Source: Kaistella soli | GTDB taxonomy: Bacteria; Bacteroidota; Bacteroidia; Flavobacteriales; Weeksellaceae | DNA: 64,000 nucleotides | Assembly (NCBI RefSeq): GCF_019038595.1 | Contig: NZ_JAHOPF010000006.1 | Location: 62,001-126,000 of the forward strand | Direction: 5' to 3' | Made by a program: the position numbers and the translations under genes | Notes under the pieces: model-generated | Told to the model about the DNA's origin: nothing | The model's input: only the letters and a program-made list of their open reading frames with translations | Databases searched by the model: none | Shown here: positions 45,008-54,730 of the stretch, piece after piece | Layout: the number at the start of each line of letters is the position of its first letter | Position numbering within the stretch: position 1 is the stretch's first letter

Positions 45008-45526
45008 TCAATATCTGTCCGAATCCACATTAATAATGCAGCCCGGGAAAAGACCTTCGAGCTCAATGACTTTTTCTAAAATACTGTCACGGTCCATTTC
45101 CGGATAAGCACCGTCTCCGTCCCTTGCGGTAGGGGAAACCGTAATTTCCCTGAGGTTCTTAAGCCGATTGAGCTCCCGGATATCTGCCAGAAGAATCCCA
45201 GTTCTCCACAGATGAAGATATTCGAGTTCGGTCAAATTATTCAGGTAGGGCAAACTTTTTCTTGTAATTTTAGGATGTTTCATCAGCGTGAGGCTTTTTA
45301 ACTCCTTAATTTGCCCAATCCACTTTACGCCTTCATCCGTAAGTTCTGTTTCTTTCATGAATATATGATGGATAACGGGAATCCTGTCTACCAGAAAACT
45401 CATGTGCAGATCATCGTCCTCCGTATCAATCCACTTGATACCTTCCAGAATATCCGGGATCTGTTTAGTATTGGTAATCCCTTTGAAATGCCACCAAAAC
45501 TGTTTTTCTGCTCCTTTGAATTTCAT
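45008..45526 (-). CDS. Leucine-rich-repeat-like cytoplasmic protein
   Basis: A 172-residue protein without signal peptide. Residues about 55-145 show leucine-rich repeat spacing (IKELKSLTLMKHPKIT, LTELEYLHLWRTGI, LKNLREITVSP). Function unknown; probably protein binding. Separated from the next minus-strand gene upstream by 44 bp. Confidence 0.7.
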   Translation of the reverse strand: MKFKGAEKQFWWHFKGITNTKQIPDILEGIKWIDTEDDDLHMSFLVDRIPVIHHIFMKETELTDEGVKWIGQIKELKSLTLMKHPKITRKSLPYLNNLTELEYLHLWRTGILLADIRELNRLKNLREITVSPTARDGDGAYPEMDRDSILEKVIELEGLFPGCIINVDSDRY

Positions 45527-45570
45527 TGGTTTCTCTATTTTTCAATATTTATATCTGAATACTACCAAAA

Positions 45571-46068
45571 TCAGTCGTACCAGTACTTTTTATCGACCTT
45601 AATCCCCGCTTTTTCAAAAGCCTTCTGGATTTCAATTCCTAAATCGTCATTCTGTTTTTCATTGGAAAGGTAAAGAAAAAACAGATTCCCTTTCGTTCGC
45701 TCCTCACCGGGAACGCCGTCGGCAGTTCTAGTGTAAACAGTTGTAACTGAATCTGTCTCAGTTTCCAGAATGATATTGATATCCTTACCCAGTTTTTTTA
45801 TGGAATTCAGCGGCACCTGCTGTGTGATGATTTGCTCCCCTGTGAAATATGGACTTGTAATTTTGACGGCAAACGAAAGATTCTTATGAATGTCGATACT
45901 GAATGGTTTAATAATCCGGAGCGTATCTCCATTGAAATTGGGAGACTTGAACTGATTTTTTACTTCCTTTTTTAATTCCCGGTTGAGAATTCTGAGAATC
46001 TTTGTCTCCTGAGCACCAATTGCACTCCAAATCCCGAAGACAACTAACAGCAAAAATTTTTTTTTCAT
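45571..46068 (-). CDS. Exported hypothetical protein
   Basis: A 165-residue protein with a signal peptide (MKKKFLLLVVFGIWSAIGAQ) and a beta-rich mature part (FSIDIHKNLSFAVKITSPYF, DINIILETETDSVTTVY). The frame is open farther upstream, but ATG 46068 begins the signal peptide and a -7 box stands 51 bp before it, so it is taken as start. Family not recognised. Confidence 0.7.
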   Translation of the reverse strand: MKKKFLLLVVFGIWSAIGAQETKILRILNRELKKEVKNQFKSPNFNGDTLRIIKPFSIDIHKNLSFAVKITSPYFTGEQIITQQVPLNSIKKLGKDINIILETETDSVTTVYTRTADGVPGEERTKGNLFFLYLSNEKQNDDLGIEIQKAFEKAGIKVDKKYWYD

Positions 46069-46118
46069 ATTTAAATTATCAGAATACTCGTTTCTCCTAT
46101 TTATAAACTCACAATTTT

Positions 46119-46126
46119 CAAATATA
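46119..46126 (-). promoter_or_regulatory. -7 box for the exported hypothetical protein
   Basis: TATATTTG on the minus strand. Confidence 0.45.
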
Positions 46127-46184
46127 TACCAAAAAAATATAAATCTCCGTAAATATTTATCACCCGCAGAAGTGATATTTTTCC

Positions 46185-46216
46185 ACAAAAAAAGACCGAT
46201 ATAAATATCGGCCTTC
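46185..46216 (-). terminator. Terminator of the accB-accC operon
   Basis: A 10-bp stem (46192-46201 with 46206-46215, loop TAAA on the plus strand) followed by seven T on the minus strand, 19 bp after accC. Confidence 0.85.
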
Positions 46217-46234
46217 ATATAGTATTTCTGATTT

Positions 46235-47587
46235 TTAATTATCGAAATTTTTGTCCATTACAAAATCTTCCATGAATTTTGTAGTGTAGTTTCCTGCAAG
46301 ATAATCTTCATTTTCCATCAGCTGTCTGTGGAAAGGAATGGTGGTTTTCACTCCCTCAATATAGAATTCCTCCAGCGCACGTTTCATTTTAGCGATTGCT
46401 TCTTCACGGGTTTGCGCCGTTGTAATAAGTTTTGCGATCATCGAATCGTAATTGGAAGGAATGCTGTATCCTGAATAAACATGAGTATCAACGCGGATTC
46501 CGTGTCCTCCGGGAATATTTAAACCGGTAATTTTTCCCGGTGATGGTCTGAAGTCGTTATAAGGATCCTCCGCATTAATTCTGCATTCAATAGAATGAAG
46601 CTTAGGATAATAATTAATTCCGGAAATCGGCACTCCTGAAGCTAAAAGAATCTGCTCTCTGATCAGGTCATAATCTACAACCTGCTCTGTAATCGGATGC
46701 TCTACCTGAATTCTGGTATTCATTTCCATGAAATAAAAATCTCTGTTTTTATCTACCAGGAATTCAATAGTACCTACTCCTTCGTAACCGATATATTCTG
46801 CAGCTTTTACCGCAGCATCTCCCATCTTCTGACGCAGTTCGTCAGTCATGAACGGAGACGGTGTTTCTTCTGTAAGTTTCTGATTTCTTCTTTGAACAGA
46901 ACAGTCTCTTTCGGAAAGATGACAGGCTTTTCCATATTGGTCACCAGCAATCTGAATTTCGATATGTCTTGGCTCAACAATAAGTTTTTCCATATACATA
47001 CCGCCATTTCCGAAAGCAGCAGTAGCTTCCTGAACTGCAGAATCCCAGTGCTCGTGCAGGTCTTCAGCTTTCCAGACCGCTCTCATTCCTTTTCCGCCGC
47101 CTCCTGCAGTAGCTTTGATCATCACGGGATATCCAACTTCTTCAGCTAATCTCGCTGCAGTTTCGTATCCGTCGATCAAACCTTCAGAACCGGGAACACA
47201 AGGTACGCCGGCTTCTTTCATAGTCGCTTTTGCGTTGGCTTTATCACCCATTCTGTCGATCTGTTCCGGAGTTGCCCCAATAAATTTGATGCCGTTCTCC
47301 TGACAGATTCGCGAAAAATTAGAATTTTCAGACAAAAATCCGTATCCGGGATGAATCGCATCTGCATTGGTAATTTCCGCAGCTGCAATGATGTTTGAAA
47401 TTTTAAGATAAGAATCTTTGCTCATTGGCGGACCAATACACACCGCTTCATCAGCAAATCTTACATGCAGACTGTCTTTATCTGCAGTGGAATAAACAGC
47501 AACGGTTTTAATCCCCATCTCTTTACAGGTTCGGAGAATACGCATTGCAATTTCGCCTCTGTTGGCTATTAATATTTTTTTGAACAT
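46235..47587 (-). CDS. accC: Biotin carboxylase (acetyl-CoA carboxylase)
   Basis: ATP-dependent carboxylation of the biotin on AccB. The 450-residue length is standard. [20 protein letters not shown] opens; the ATP-grasp glycine loop is GGGGKGMR, then [16 protein letters not shown] and [23 protein letters not shown] with the metal-binding glutamates and catalytic Arg. 82 bp downstream of accB. Confidence 0.98.
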   Translation of the reverse strand: MFKKILIANRGEIAMRILRTCKEMGIKTVAVYSTADKDSLHVRFADEAVCIGPPMSKDSYLKISNIIAAAEITNADAIHPGYGFLSENSNFSRICQENGIKFIGATPEQIDRMGDKANAKATMKEAGVPCVPGSEGLIDGYETAARLAEEVGYPVMIKATAGGGGKGMRAVWKAEDLHEHWDSAVQEATAAFGNGGMYMEKLIVEPRHIEIQIAGDQYGKACHLSERDCSVQRRNQKLTEETPSPFMTDELRQKMGDAAVKAAEYIGYEGVGTIEFLVDKNRDFYFMEMNTRIQVEHPITEQVVDYDLIREQILLASGVPISGINYYPKLHSIECRINAEDPYNDFRPSPGKITGLNIPGGHGIRVDTHVYSGYSIPSNYDSMIAKLITTAQTREEAIAKMKRALEEFYIEGVKTTIPFHRQLMENEDYLAGNYTTKFMEDFVMDKNFDN

Positions 47588-47669
47588 CTTTTTTTAATTA
47601 TGAATTATGAATTATGACTTTACATGTGAAGAGATAATTGCTCACCGCTCATTACCCATCACTCATAAT
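47588..47669. repeat. Low-complexity spacer between accB and accC
   Basis: Contains ATTATGAATTATGAATTATG (about 47598-47617) and a GAGTGATGGGTAATGAGCGG-like stretch (complement, about 47640-47660). A related GATGAGCGATGAGTAGTGAT stretch occurs at 48493-48512 between rpmF and the DUF177 gene. They look like short dispersed repeats; no gene is seen. Confidence 0.45.
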
Positions 47670-48149
47670 TTAAGACGGATCAACTAAGAATAAAGGTTGG
47701 TCATATTCAACAGGTGTAGCATCGTCTACCAAAATTTTCACGATTTTTCCGGAAATTTCAGACTCGATCTGGTTGAATAACTTCATAGCTTCAATAACGC
47801 AAACTACTTTACCGTTAGAAACTTCATCACCTACGTTTACAAAAACATCCTTATCAGGAGATGGTTTTCTGTAGAAGGTTCCGATCATCGGAGATTTGAT
47901 GGTAACCAATTTGCTGTCTTCAGCAACAGCGTCTGCAGCAGGCGTAGCCGGAGCAGCAGCCTGAGCTGGTGCAGATGCAACAGGTTGTGGAGCAGAATGA
48001 TATACTGCAGGTTGGGATACATAACTCATTTCGCTGCCTGCGAGTGGAGTTTTGATCGTGATTTCGAAATCTTTTGTTTTGTATTTTACTTCAGAAACTT
48101 CTGCTTTAGACACAAATTTAATCAGGTTTTGTATGTCTTTAATGTCCAT
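47670..48149 (-). CDS. accB: Biotin carboxyl carrier protein
   Basis: Carries the carboxybiotin between AccC and AccA/AccD. The 159 residues have an N-terminal segment, a Pro/Ala-rich linker (about 52-75, PQPVASAPAQAAAPATPAAD) and a C-terminal biotinyl domain with EAMK, biotinylated Lys123. The thumb region SPMIGTFYRKPSPD is typical of bacterial BCCP. Confidence 0.98.
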   Translation of the reverse strand: MDIKDIQNLIKFVSKAEVSEVKYKTKDFEITIKTPLAGSEMSYVSQPAVYHSAPQPVASAPAQAAAPATPAADAVAEDSKLVTIKSPMIGTFYRKPSPDKDVFVNVGDEVSNGKVVCVIEAMKLFNQIESEISGKIVKILVDDATPVEYDQPLFLVDPS

Positions 48150-48171
48150 AGGTGATATTTATTTAAGATGC

Positions 48172-48200
48172 CAAAGATACTAAAAATCAGTAAAAAACAA
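48172..48200 (-). promoter_or_regulatory. Promoter of accB-accC
   Basis: Minus strand: TTG (48198-48200), 18-bp spacer, TATCTTTG (48172-48179). Confidence 0.65.
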
Positions 48201-48201
48201 C

Positions 48202-48239
48202 AAAAAACCACTCGAAATTGAAAAAATCGAGTGGTTTTT
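48202..48239 (-). terminator. Terminator of rpmF
   Basis: CCACTCGA (48208-48215) with TCGAGTGG (48227-48234), extended by A/T pairs, and T-run on the minus strand. Confidence 0.85.
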
Positions 48240-48272
48240 GTATAAAATTGAATATTTTCTAAGATTCGTCTC

Positions 48273-48476
48273 TTAGTTTTCTTCAGCGGTTTCTACATTT
48301 TTTTCCATTACTACTTTACCTCTGTAGTACATTTTTCCTTCAAACCAATGCGCTCTGTGATAAAGGTGCATTTCTCCTGAAGTTGCATCTTTTGCCAATT
48401 GAGGAACACTTGCTTTGTAGTGTGTTCTTCTCTTATCTCTTCTTGTTGACGATTGTCTTCTCTTTGGATGTGCCAT
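48273..48476 (-). CDS. rpmF: 50S ribosomal protein L32
   Basis: A 67-residue basic protein: [20 protein letters not shown], followed by an HLYHRAHW segment. The C-terminal zinc-ribbon cysteines are absent, so this is the zinc-independent form. It follows the DUF177 gene, the classic yceD-rpmF pairing, here 64 bp apart. Confidence 0.97.
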   Translation of the reverse strand: MAHPKRRQSSTRRDKRRTHYKASVPQLAKDATSGEMHLYHRAHWFEGKMYYRGKVVMEKNVETAEEN

Positions 48477-48540
48477 TTCTTATAATTTTGTTTGATGAGC
48501 GATGAGTAGTGATTGCTCAATTCCTCATCATTTAAACTAT

Positions 48541-49062
48541 TTAATTTTTATCTTTTAATTTTCTCAATGCGTCCCATCTTGGGTCGCTGCTCGGTTCTTC
48601 TTCAACTTCTTCTTTCGGACTGAATTTTTCCAACATTTCCAAATCCTTTTCAGAGACGTTTGGAGATATTTTCTTCATCGGTATAGCGAGCATCACCACT
48701 TCGTAAAGCAACTGCGCTATATTGAAAGCATAATCAGTGCTCGGAATGGTTATCACATCCTCTTCACTGTCATCATACTCTGCACCGAATTTTACCAGAA
48801 TTTTCAATTCATTTTCAATCGGATGGTCGAAATTTTCGTTGGTGATGTCACAAACTAAATTTACCGTTCCGGAAGTTTTAATGAAGAATTCTAAAAAAGT
48901 AGTGTGTTTGTCCATTAAGACCTCTGCCACAATTTTAGGTTCTGTAAATTCCTGTTCAGTATCGAAAAGTTGAAAGAACGCTTTATCTATCTCAAATTTG
49001 AAATCGTGCTGACCGTTTTTTTGTCCCGAAAACACGATATCGTAGTTTCTTAACTTGTCCAT
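48541..49062 (-). CDS. DUF177 (YceD-like) protein
   Basis: A 173-residue cytoplasmic protein with MDKLRNYDIVFSGQKNG at the start and the DUF177 core (FIKTSGTVNLVCDITNENFDHPI). YceD-family proteins are linked to 23S rRNA processing and stand next to rpmF in most bacteria. The two cysteine pairs seen in some members are not preserved here. The ATG at 49062 is used because the in-frame TTG at 49077 lies in the -7 box. Confidence 0.88.
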   Translation of the reverse strand: MDKLRNYDIVFSGQKNGQHDFKFEIDKAFFQLFDTEQEFTEPKIVAEVLMDKHTTFLEFFIKTSGTVNLVCDITNENFDHPIENELKILVKFGAEYDDSEEDVITIPSTDYAFNIAQLLYEVVMLAIPMKKISPNVSEKDLEMLEKFSPKEEVEEEPSSDPRWDALRKLKDKN

Positions 49063-49074
49063 AAAATGAGTGTG

Positions 49075-49082
49075 CAAAAATA
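49075..49082 (-). promoter_or_regulatory. -7 box for DUF177-rpmF
   Basis: TATTTTTG on the minus strand, 12 bp before the ATG. Confidence 0.5.
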
Positions 49083-49148
49083 TGCAAATTTTTTAATATT
49101 ACAAATAATTTTTAAAACAAATAATCGGGAAATATGATTTCGGAGATT

Positions 49149-50240
49149 TTAATGTCCGTTTTCTGAAGGCAGATCCTCATCCACGCCGTTGGTCACAGCG
49201 CTTCTGCGCGGCTGCATGCGATTGGTCATCAAATCATTATACTCCTGTCTGTTTCTGAAAATCTTAATCGCCATAAAAACCGCTTCGGAAAAACTTTGCT
49301 CATCAGCTATATTTTTCCCGGCAATATCATAAGCTACTCCATGATCAGGCGAAGTTCTTACAAAAGGCAGACCTGCGGTATAATTAACGCCTTCCTCATA
49401 AGCCAAAGTTTTGAACGGCGCCAAGCCCTGATCGTGATACATCGCTAAAACCGCATCGTAGTTTTTATATTTATTTGGCTGAAAATAACTGTCCGCGGGA
49501 AATGGCCCGAAAGCCAAAACTCCGTTATCAAAAAGTTCTTTAATGGCGGGCTCGATAATTTCTATTTCTTCGTTTCCGATTACTCCTCCGTCTCCGGCAT
49601 GAGGATTTAAACCTAAAACCGCGATCTTGGGTTTTCTGATCTGAAAATCTTCAATCAGACACTGATTAAGCATTTTGATCTGTTTCTTGATCTTCTCTTT
49701 CGAAATACTTTCAGCGACCTGGGAAATGGGTATATGATGGGTAGAAACGGCAACTTTTAAATTGTCAGTAACCAAAAACATCAGTCCTTTTTTATCAAAC
49801 TTTTCTTCCAGATAACCAGTGTGTCCTGCATGGGCAAAACCATGCTTCATCATTTCGTCCTTGTTGATCGGTGCGGTAACCAGAACGTCAATTTCACCAT
49901 TCATCAGCGCATTGGTCGCAGCTTCCAGAGAATCTATTGCCATTCGGGTGGATTCTTCGGTTGGCTTCCCCAAATCTACATTTACGTTATCTTTGGTAAG
50001 GTTTACCATATTAATTTTATCTCCCTGCGCCTGGGTTGCATCAGTGATATAATTAAAATTATGCTGAAGTTTAAAAATATTTTTCTGATAAGTAAACAGC
50101 TTCCCGGAACCAAAAATAATGGGGGTGAAAAAATCGGTAATGGTTTTATCTTTCAGTGATTTCATAATGATTTCAGGGCCTATGCCGTTGAAATCACCAA
50201 TCGAAATTCCCACTCTTACTTTATGGTGTTTAGAACTCAT
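49149..50240 (-). CDS. pdxA: 4-hydroxythreonine-4-phosphate dehydrogenase
   Basis: Pyridoxal 5'-phosphate synthesis (DXP-dependent route). Of 363 residues, VRVGISIGDFNGIGPEIIMK opens; the metal-binding histidines are in HAGHTGYLEE, GLNPHAGDGG and AMYHDQGLAPFK; SPDHGVAYDIAGK near the end is diagnostic. No pdxJ nearby. Confidence 0.96.
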   Translation of the reverse strand: MSSKHHKVRVGISIGDFNGIGPEIIMKSLKDKTITDFFTPIIFGSGKLFTYQKNIFKLQHNFNYITDATQAQGDKINMVNLTKDNVNVDLGKPTEESTRMAIDSLEAATNALMNGEIDVLVTAPINKDEMMKHGFAHAGHTGYLEEKFDKKGLMFLVTDNLKVAVSTHHIPISQVAESISKEKIKKQIKMLNQCLIEDFQIRKPKIAVLGLNPHAGDGGVIGNEEIEIIEPAIKELFDNGVLAFGPFPADSYFQPNKYKNYDAVLAMYHDQGLAPFKTLAYEEGVNYTAGLPFVRTSPDHGVAYDIAGKNIADEQSFSEAVFMAIKIFRNRQEYNDLMTNRMQPRRSAVTNGVDEDLPSENGH

Positions 50241-50248
50241 TTTTAATT

Positions 50249-50256
50249 ATCTTTGA
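50249..50256 (+). promoter_or_regulatory. -7 box for ribE
   Basis: TATCTTTG on the plus strand, 92 bp before the ribE ATG; it lies in the pdxA-ribE divergent gap. Confidence 0.4.
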
Positions 50257-50274
50257 AGATTAATAGAATTTCAC

Positions 50275-50282
50275 AAATTTAG
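50275..50282 (-). promoter_or_regulatory. -7 box for pdxA
   Basis: TAAATTTG on the minus strand, 34 bp before the pdxA ATG. Confidence 0.5.
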
Positions 50283-50347
50283 GAAAATAGAAATAACTAT
50301 TTGAATATTATTTGAAACTTAAATTTTCCCACCGTAAATATCCTCTT

Positions 50348-50944
50348 ATGTTCACAGGAATTATCGAAGCTACCGCAATCATTGAAAAAATTGAACGCAG
50401 TGGCGAAAACATTAATTTTATATTAAGCTGTCCTTTTACTCAGGAATTAAAAATAGATCAAAGTTTGGCGCATAACGGCTGCTGCCTTACTGTAGTGAGA
50501 ATTACCGACGAAAATTACAGCGTAACCGCTATTGCTGAAACCTTGGAAAAAACCAATCTCGGCCAATGGAATGTTGGAACTGAAGTGAATTTGGAACGCT
50601 GTTTGAAGTTTGATGGAAGACTGGACGGGCACATCGTTCAGGGACATGTCGACAAAACCGGAATTGTACAGAAGATCGAGGACCGAGACGGAAGTTTTTT
50701 CATAACGATAACTTACGATGAAACCGATGATTTTACAACAGTTCCGCAAGGTTCAATCACCGTAAACGGAATCAGCTTAACAGTTGCTGAAAGCGGCTTT
50801 GGTCAGTTTTCCGTAGCAATTATTCCTTATACTTGGGAATTTACGAATATGAAAAATCTGCAATCTGGTGACCTTGTAAATCTAGAATTCGACATAATTG
50901 GAAAATATGTAACGAAACTTATGAAAAAAAATGCCGTTCTCTAA
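50348..50944 (+). CDS. ribE: Riboflavin synthase
   Basis: Dismutates 6,7-dimethyl-8-ribityllumazine to riboflavin. The 198-residue protein has two similar lumazine-binding halves: MFTGIIEATAIIE at the start, NGCCLTVV in the first half and NGISLTVAE in the second, with GHIVQGHVD between. The ATG at 50348 is the family start; an in-frame TTG at 50312 is rejected. No FMN riboswitch is seen. Confidence 0.95.
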   Translation: MFTGIIEATAIIEKIERSGENINFILSCPFTQELKIDQSLAHNGCCLTVVRITDENYSVTAIAETLEKTNLGQWNVGTEVNLERCLKFDGRLDGHIVQGHVDKTGIVQKIEDRDGSFFITITYDETDDFTTVPQGSITVNGISLTVAESGFGQFSVAIIPYTWEFTNMKNLQSGDLVNLEFDIIGKYVTKLMKKNAVL

Positions 50945-52385
50945 ATATAAAGGTTATAGCTTAAGAAACAAAGTCTTTTGGGGATTCCTCCTGATCTGTT
51001 TGCTCAGTATCGTGAGTTCTTCTATACTCTCCTATTTTATTTTACGGAATAATGCGGTGGAACAGAGCCGCACCGATTTGCAGAAAAAATCGGAAAGCCT
51101 GATGTCATCGCTGGATTATGCGGTAAGTCACACGCAGGCCGAAACGAAAGATCTGCCAAATATCCTCGCCAACGACATTTTCGAAATCGCCGACATCAAT
51201 AATCAGGATATTATCATTTATGATATGGCGGGCAGATATCTTATTTCCAATAAGGACATCAACCTTATCGCTGAAAAAAATATCCCCATCAATATTGTAA
51301 ACACAGTAATTAAAAGCGATAAAAGAGTCGATTTTCAGAAATACGACAATAAAACAGACGCCAATGTAACGTCTTCCTACATGATTCTGAAAAACAACAT
51401 GCTGGAACCCATCGCTATCGTATATTTCCCGTATTACCATAATGATGGATCTTACTTCAGTGTTTTTAATAAATATGTTAACTACATCATTATCGTTAAT
51501 CTCTTTATCATTGCAATAGCGGTATGGCTGAGCTGGATCATTTCCAATAACCTCACCAGAGCCGTGACCAAATTTTCTGATAAAATTAACCAGATCACCC
51601 TTCTGGAAGATGACCCTAAACCTATCAAATATTACCACAACGATGAGCTGAACCAGCTGGTTAAAGCTTACAACAAAATGATTCTTCAGATTAAAGAACA
51701 GAAAGAGCGTCTCAGTTTCAAAGAAAAAGAAGAAGCATGGCGCGAGATGGCCAAACAGGTCGCTCACGAAGTGAAAAATCCTTTAACACCGATGAAACTC
51801 ACGATTCAGAATTTCGAAAGAAAATTTGATCCGACTGATCCTAATATCCGGGAAAAGGTGAAACATTTAAGTACTACAATCGTGGATCAGATTGATTTGG
51901 TGGCAACCGTTGCAAGCGCTTTTTCTCAGTTTGCCCAGCTTCCGGAAAAGAACAATGAAGTTTTCGATCTTAATAACGAAATAAGGAATATTATTAATGT
52001 TTTCAGTGACGAAAGTATTTATTTCCATTCGAACAAAGTGGCGATCATGGTGGAAATGGATAAGATTTATCTATCCAGAATTATTACCAATCTGGTTGCC
52101 AACGCAAGACAGGCACGTCACGAAGACCGCGAAAACAGTATTAACATCAACGTCGAACAGCGTCATAAAAGAATCATCATCAATGTTGAAGACAACGGAA
52201 CCGGGATTCCGGAAGATATGTACGACCGTATTTTCGAGCCAAACTTTACCTCAAAAACCAGCGGAACCGGCCTCGGCTTAACCATGGTGAGAAAAATGGT
52301 GGAAGACTATAAGGGTGAAATCTCCGTAAAATCTGAACTCGGTAAAGGGTCCACATTTACCATACTGCTTCCTACGAATCTTTAG
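50931..52385 (+). CDS. Sensor histidine kinase, NtrY-like
   Basis: A 484-residue inner-membrane kinase: TM1 (about 13-36), extracytoplasmic sensor loop (about 37-180), TM2 (about 183-204), HAMP region, then HisKA with [15 protein letters not shown] (His279) and HATPase_c with [11 protein letters not shown] (N box), DNGTGIP (G1), [12 protein letters not shown] (G2). The [12 protein letters not shown] sequence is that of NtrY-type kinases. It overlaps ribE by 14 bp. No response-regulator gene is adjacent. Confidence 0.93.
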   Translation: MPFSKYKGYSLRNKVFWGFLLICLLSIVSSSILSYFILRNNAVEQSRTDLQKKSESLMSSLDYAVSHTQAETKDLPNILANDIFEIADINNQDIIIYDMAGRYLISNKDINLIAEKNIPINIVNTVIKSDKRVDFQKYDNKTDANVTSSYMILKNNMLEPIAIVYFPYYHNDGSYFSVFNKYVNYIIIVNLFIIAIAVWLSWIISNNLTRAVTKFSDKINQITLLEDDPKPIKYYHNDELNQLVKAYNKMILQIKEQKERLSFKEKEEAWREMAKQVAHEVKNPLTPMKLTIQNFERKFDPTDPNIREKVKHLSTTIVDQIDLVATVASAFSQFAQLPEKNNEVFDLNNEIRNIINVFSDESIYFHSNKVAIMVEMDKIYLSRIITNLVANARQARHEDRENSININVEQRHKRIIINVEDNGTGIPEDMYDRIFEPNFTSKTSGTGLGLTMVRKMVEDYKGEISVKSELGKGSTFTILLPTNL

Positions 52386-52388
52386 AAA

Positions 52389-53084
52389 ATGAAACCTTTT
52401 AAGTTCAGGAATTTCACCATACATCAGTCAGGAAATGTTTTCCGTGTAGGGACAGACGGTGTTTTGCTGGGAGTTTTATGTTCAGCAAATCATTCGGAAA
52501 AAATTCTGGAAGTGGGAACAGGAACCGGATTGATCTCTCTGATGATCGCTCAGAGAAATCCTCAGGCAGAAATACTTTCACTTGATATCAATGAAGAAGC
52601 CGAAAAACTGGCTGCTGAAAACTTCAGCAATTCACCCTTTAAAGATAGAATGCAGACCGTTCATCAGGATTTCAAGGATTTTGAAACTGGTGAAAAGTTT
52701 GGGCTTATCATTTCGAATCCTCCATATTTTGAGGAAAATCCTTCGGAAAAAGATATTTTGGCAAGGCAGCAGACCGAACTTTCATTTGATCATCTGATAT
52801 CAAAAACTGCAGAATTCTTATCCGAAACAGGAATTTTCTCCGTAATAATTCCGTTTGAAGCAGGCAATGAATTTGAACAGAAATGTCTGAAATACGCTTT
52901 ATTTTTACAGAAAAGAATTAAAATCTTCGGAATTAAAAACGCGAAAGCAAAACGCTGCATTCTCGAATTCGGGTTTGAGCAGAGAAATATAAGCGAATCT
53001 GAATTCGTCATCGAAAAATCCCCGAGAAAATATTCAGACGAATATCTGGAGCTCACTCAGGAGTTTCATGTTTTCGGGCAATAG
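52389..53084 (+). CDS. trmN6: tRNA1(Val) (adenine37-N6)-methyltransferase
   Basis: SAM-dependent methylation of A37 in tRNA-Val. The 231 residues show the SAM motif I EVGTGTGLISLMIAQR and the N6-adenine catalytic motif NPPYF in LIISNPPYFEE, with MKPFKFRNFTIHQSGNVFRVGTDGVLLG typical of the YfiC/TrmN6 start. Starts 3 bp after the kinase stop. Confidence 0.93.
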   Translation: MKPFKFRNFTIHQSGNVFRVGTDGVLLGVLCSANHSEKILEVGTGTGLISLMIAQRNPQAEILSLDINEEAEKLAAENFSNSPFKDRMQTVHQDFKDFETGEKFGLIISNPPYFEENPSEKDILARQQTELSFDHLISKTAEFLSETGIFSVIIPFEAGNEFEQKCLKYALFLQKRIKIFGIKNAKAKRCILEFGFEQRNISESEFVIEKSPRKYSDEYLELTQEFHVFGQ

Positions 53085-53090
53085 AAAATC

Positions 53091-53669
53091 TTATTTAGGC
53101 GCATTCAGCGTTACCACAACATCTTTACTGATGTTTTTTACAGACGAATATTTTGCGTCACACACCGAGGTAGTGAGCGTATAATTTCCCTTATCCACTA
53201 AAATAAAATTCTGGTTATTCGCCGGAACATCAAGATTATAATAATTTCTACCGCTGATCTTTACAATCAAATTACATTTTGATTTATTGACGATCTGCAC
53301 ATACGCGGTTTTGCTCGAAGGATCTGTATTGAAGAGGTGGTTCAGCAAATCCGCCGTTCTTTTGTGCTTGTCGTTGGTGCCGTCCTTGGCCACATCTCTC
53401 TTGATTTCTGTCTTCAGTTTTTCAGTGCTGATGGGTTTTACGGTAGGTTTTGCAACACTCGCTTTCACTGCTGCGGGTTTGTCATTATTAATTGAAGCAA
53501 AAAGTTTCCGTTTAAATTCGGGAGTTTTGGGATGATCCGGATTGTACTTAATAAAATTGGCGATCACCTGCGGATCCGTGCTTTTTTCAACCTGCGCTGC
53601 GGTATATTTAGACTGTGCGGAGGAAAAAGCAGAAACAAAAAAAAGCAGAATGTAAAAATATCTTTTCAT
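53091..53669 (-). CDS. Exported hypothetical protein (DUF6759-like)
   Basis: A 192-residue protein with signal peptide (1-18, FSSAQ), a linker rich in Lys/Ala/Thr (about 55-95), and a C-terminal domain (KTAYVQIVNKSKCNLIVKISG, NYYNLDVPANNQNFILVDKGNYTLTTSVC) that looks like a small beta-sandwich. Chryseobacterium proteins of this kind are grouped as DUF6759 as far as I recall. Function unknown. It faces trmN6 and is divergent from tsf. Confidence 0.75.
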   Translation of the reverse strand: MKRYFYILLFFVSAFSSAQSKYTAAQVEKSTDPQVIANFIKYNPDHPKTPEFKRKLFASINNDKPAAVKASVAKPTVKPISTEKLKTEIKRDVAKDGTNDKHKRTADLLNHLFNTDPSSKTAYVQIVNKSKCNLIVKISGRNYYNLDVPANNQNFILVDKGNYTLTTSVCDAKYSSVKNISKDVVVTLNAPK

Positions 53670-53744
53670 TAAAGCAATGGTTTTTAGTGGCTTAAATTTT
53701 AGTAATAACGAAGAAATCTTCTTTTTAGTTTGTACGAAATTTAT

Positions 53745-53752
53745 TATCTTTG
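53745..53752 (+). promoter_or_regulatory. -7 box for tsf
   Basis: TATCTTTG, perfect match, 57 bp before the ATG. A small hairpin GCTTA-AAAA-TAAGC (about 53757-53770) follows in the leader. Confidence 0.55.
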
Positions 53753-53808
53753 CATGGCTTAAAAATAAGCTAAATAATCAATTTTTTAAACATAAAAAAA
53801 ATAATTCT

Positions 53809-54633
53809 ATGTATACACCGGTTGCTGCAGACGTAGCTAAATTAAGAAACACGACAGGAGCAGGAATGATGGACTGCAAAAAAGCATTGGTAGAAGCGGA
53901 TGGCGACTTCGAAAAAGCAATTGAAATCCTTAGAAAAAAAGGACAGAAAGTAGCAGCCAACAGAGCAGACAGAGAATCTACGGAAGGAGCTGTTATCGCA
54001 AAAGTAAATGAAGACAGCACCATGGGAGCTATCATAGCTTTGAACTGTGAAACTGATTTCGTTGCGAAAAACGACGCTTTTGTTGAATTAGCTCACGAAC
54101 TTGCTGAACAGGCAGTTTTCTATGCGAACAAAGAAGAATTTTTAGCTTCTGATTTCCACGGAACTACTGTAGCAGAAAAATTAATCGAGCAGACAGGTGT
54201 AATTGGTGAGAAAATCGAAATCGGTTCTTTCGAAAGAATTGAAGGTCCTTTCTTAGGAGCTTACATCCATGCTGGAAACAAAATCGCTGCCATCACTTCC
54301 CTTTCTTCAAATGTTGACGGTGCTGCTGACGCGGCTAAAGCAGTTTCAATGCAGGTTGCTGCAATGAACCCAATTGCTCTTGATGAAACTATGGTTTCTC
54401 AGGAAACAATCGATAAAGAACTTGATATCGAAAGAGATATCCTTACTAAAGAAGGAAAACCTGCAAATATCATCGATAACATCCTTAAAGGAAAAATGCA
54501 GAAATTCTACAAAGACAACACATTGGTTCACCAGGCGTTTATTAAAGACGGAAGCATGTCTGTAGCTGATTATGTAAAATCTGTGAATGGAGACTTAAAA
54601 GTAGTAGGTTTTGTAAGAGTAAGTCTTGCTTAA
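53809..54633 (+). CDS. tsf: Elongation factor Ts
   Basis: Nucleotide exchange factor for EF-Tu. From the ATG at 53809 it has 274 residues: VAKLRNTTGAGMMDCKKALVEADGD is the family signature, TDFVAKND (TDFV motif) contacts EF-Tu. An open frame extends 44 codons upstream, but the start matches the family. It stands alone with its own promoter, not behind rpsB. Confidence 0.97.
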   Translation: MYTPVAADVAKLRNTTGAGMMDCKKALVEADGDFEKAIEILRKKGQKVAANRADRESTEGAVIAKVNEDSTMGAIIALNCETDFVAKNDAFVELAHELAEQAVFYANKEEFLASDFHGTTVAEKLIEQTGVIGEKIEIGSFERIEGPFLGAYIHAGNKIAAITSLSSNVDGAADAAKAVSMQVAAMNPIALDETMVSQETIDKELDIERDILTKEGKPANIIDNILKGKMQKFYKDNTLVHQAFIKDGSMSVADYVKSVNGDLKVVGFVRVSLA

Positions 54634-54652
54634 TTAGTTACTTATCTATGAT

Positions 54653-54690
54653 AAAAATCTCTTCCATTACGATGGAGGAGATTTTTTTTT
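54653..54690 (+). terminator. Terminator of tsf
   Basis: AAAATCTC.TCCAT paired with ATGGA.GAGATTTT (54653-54684) followed by a T-run. Confidence 0.85.
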
Positions 54691-54704
54691 CGGTAAATAA
54701 GAAG

Positions 54705-54712
54705 TAATTTTG
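54705..54712 (+). promoter_or_regulatory. -7 box of the T9SS type B protein gene
   Basis: TAATTTTG; the in-frame TTG (54710) inside it is rejected as start. Confidence 0.5.
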
Positions 54713-54730
54713 TCTTCCGCAAAAAACACC

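Noticed and set aside
47588..47669. CRISPR or tandem-repeat array between accB and accC
   Set aside because: Only a short ATTATGA tandem and low-complexity sequence; no regular repeats and spacers.
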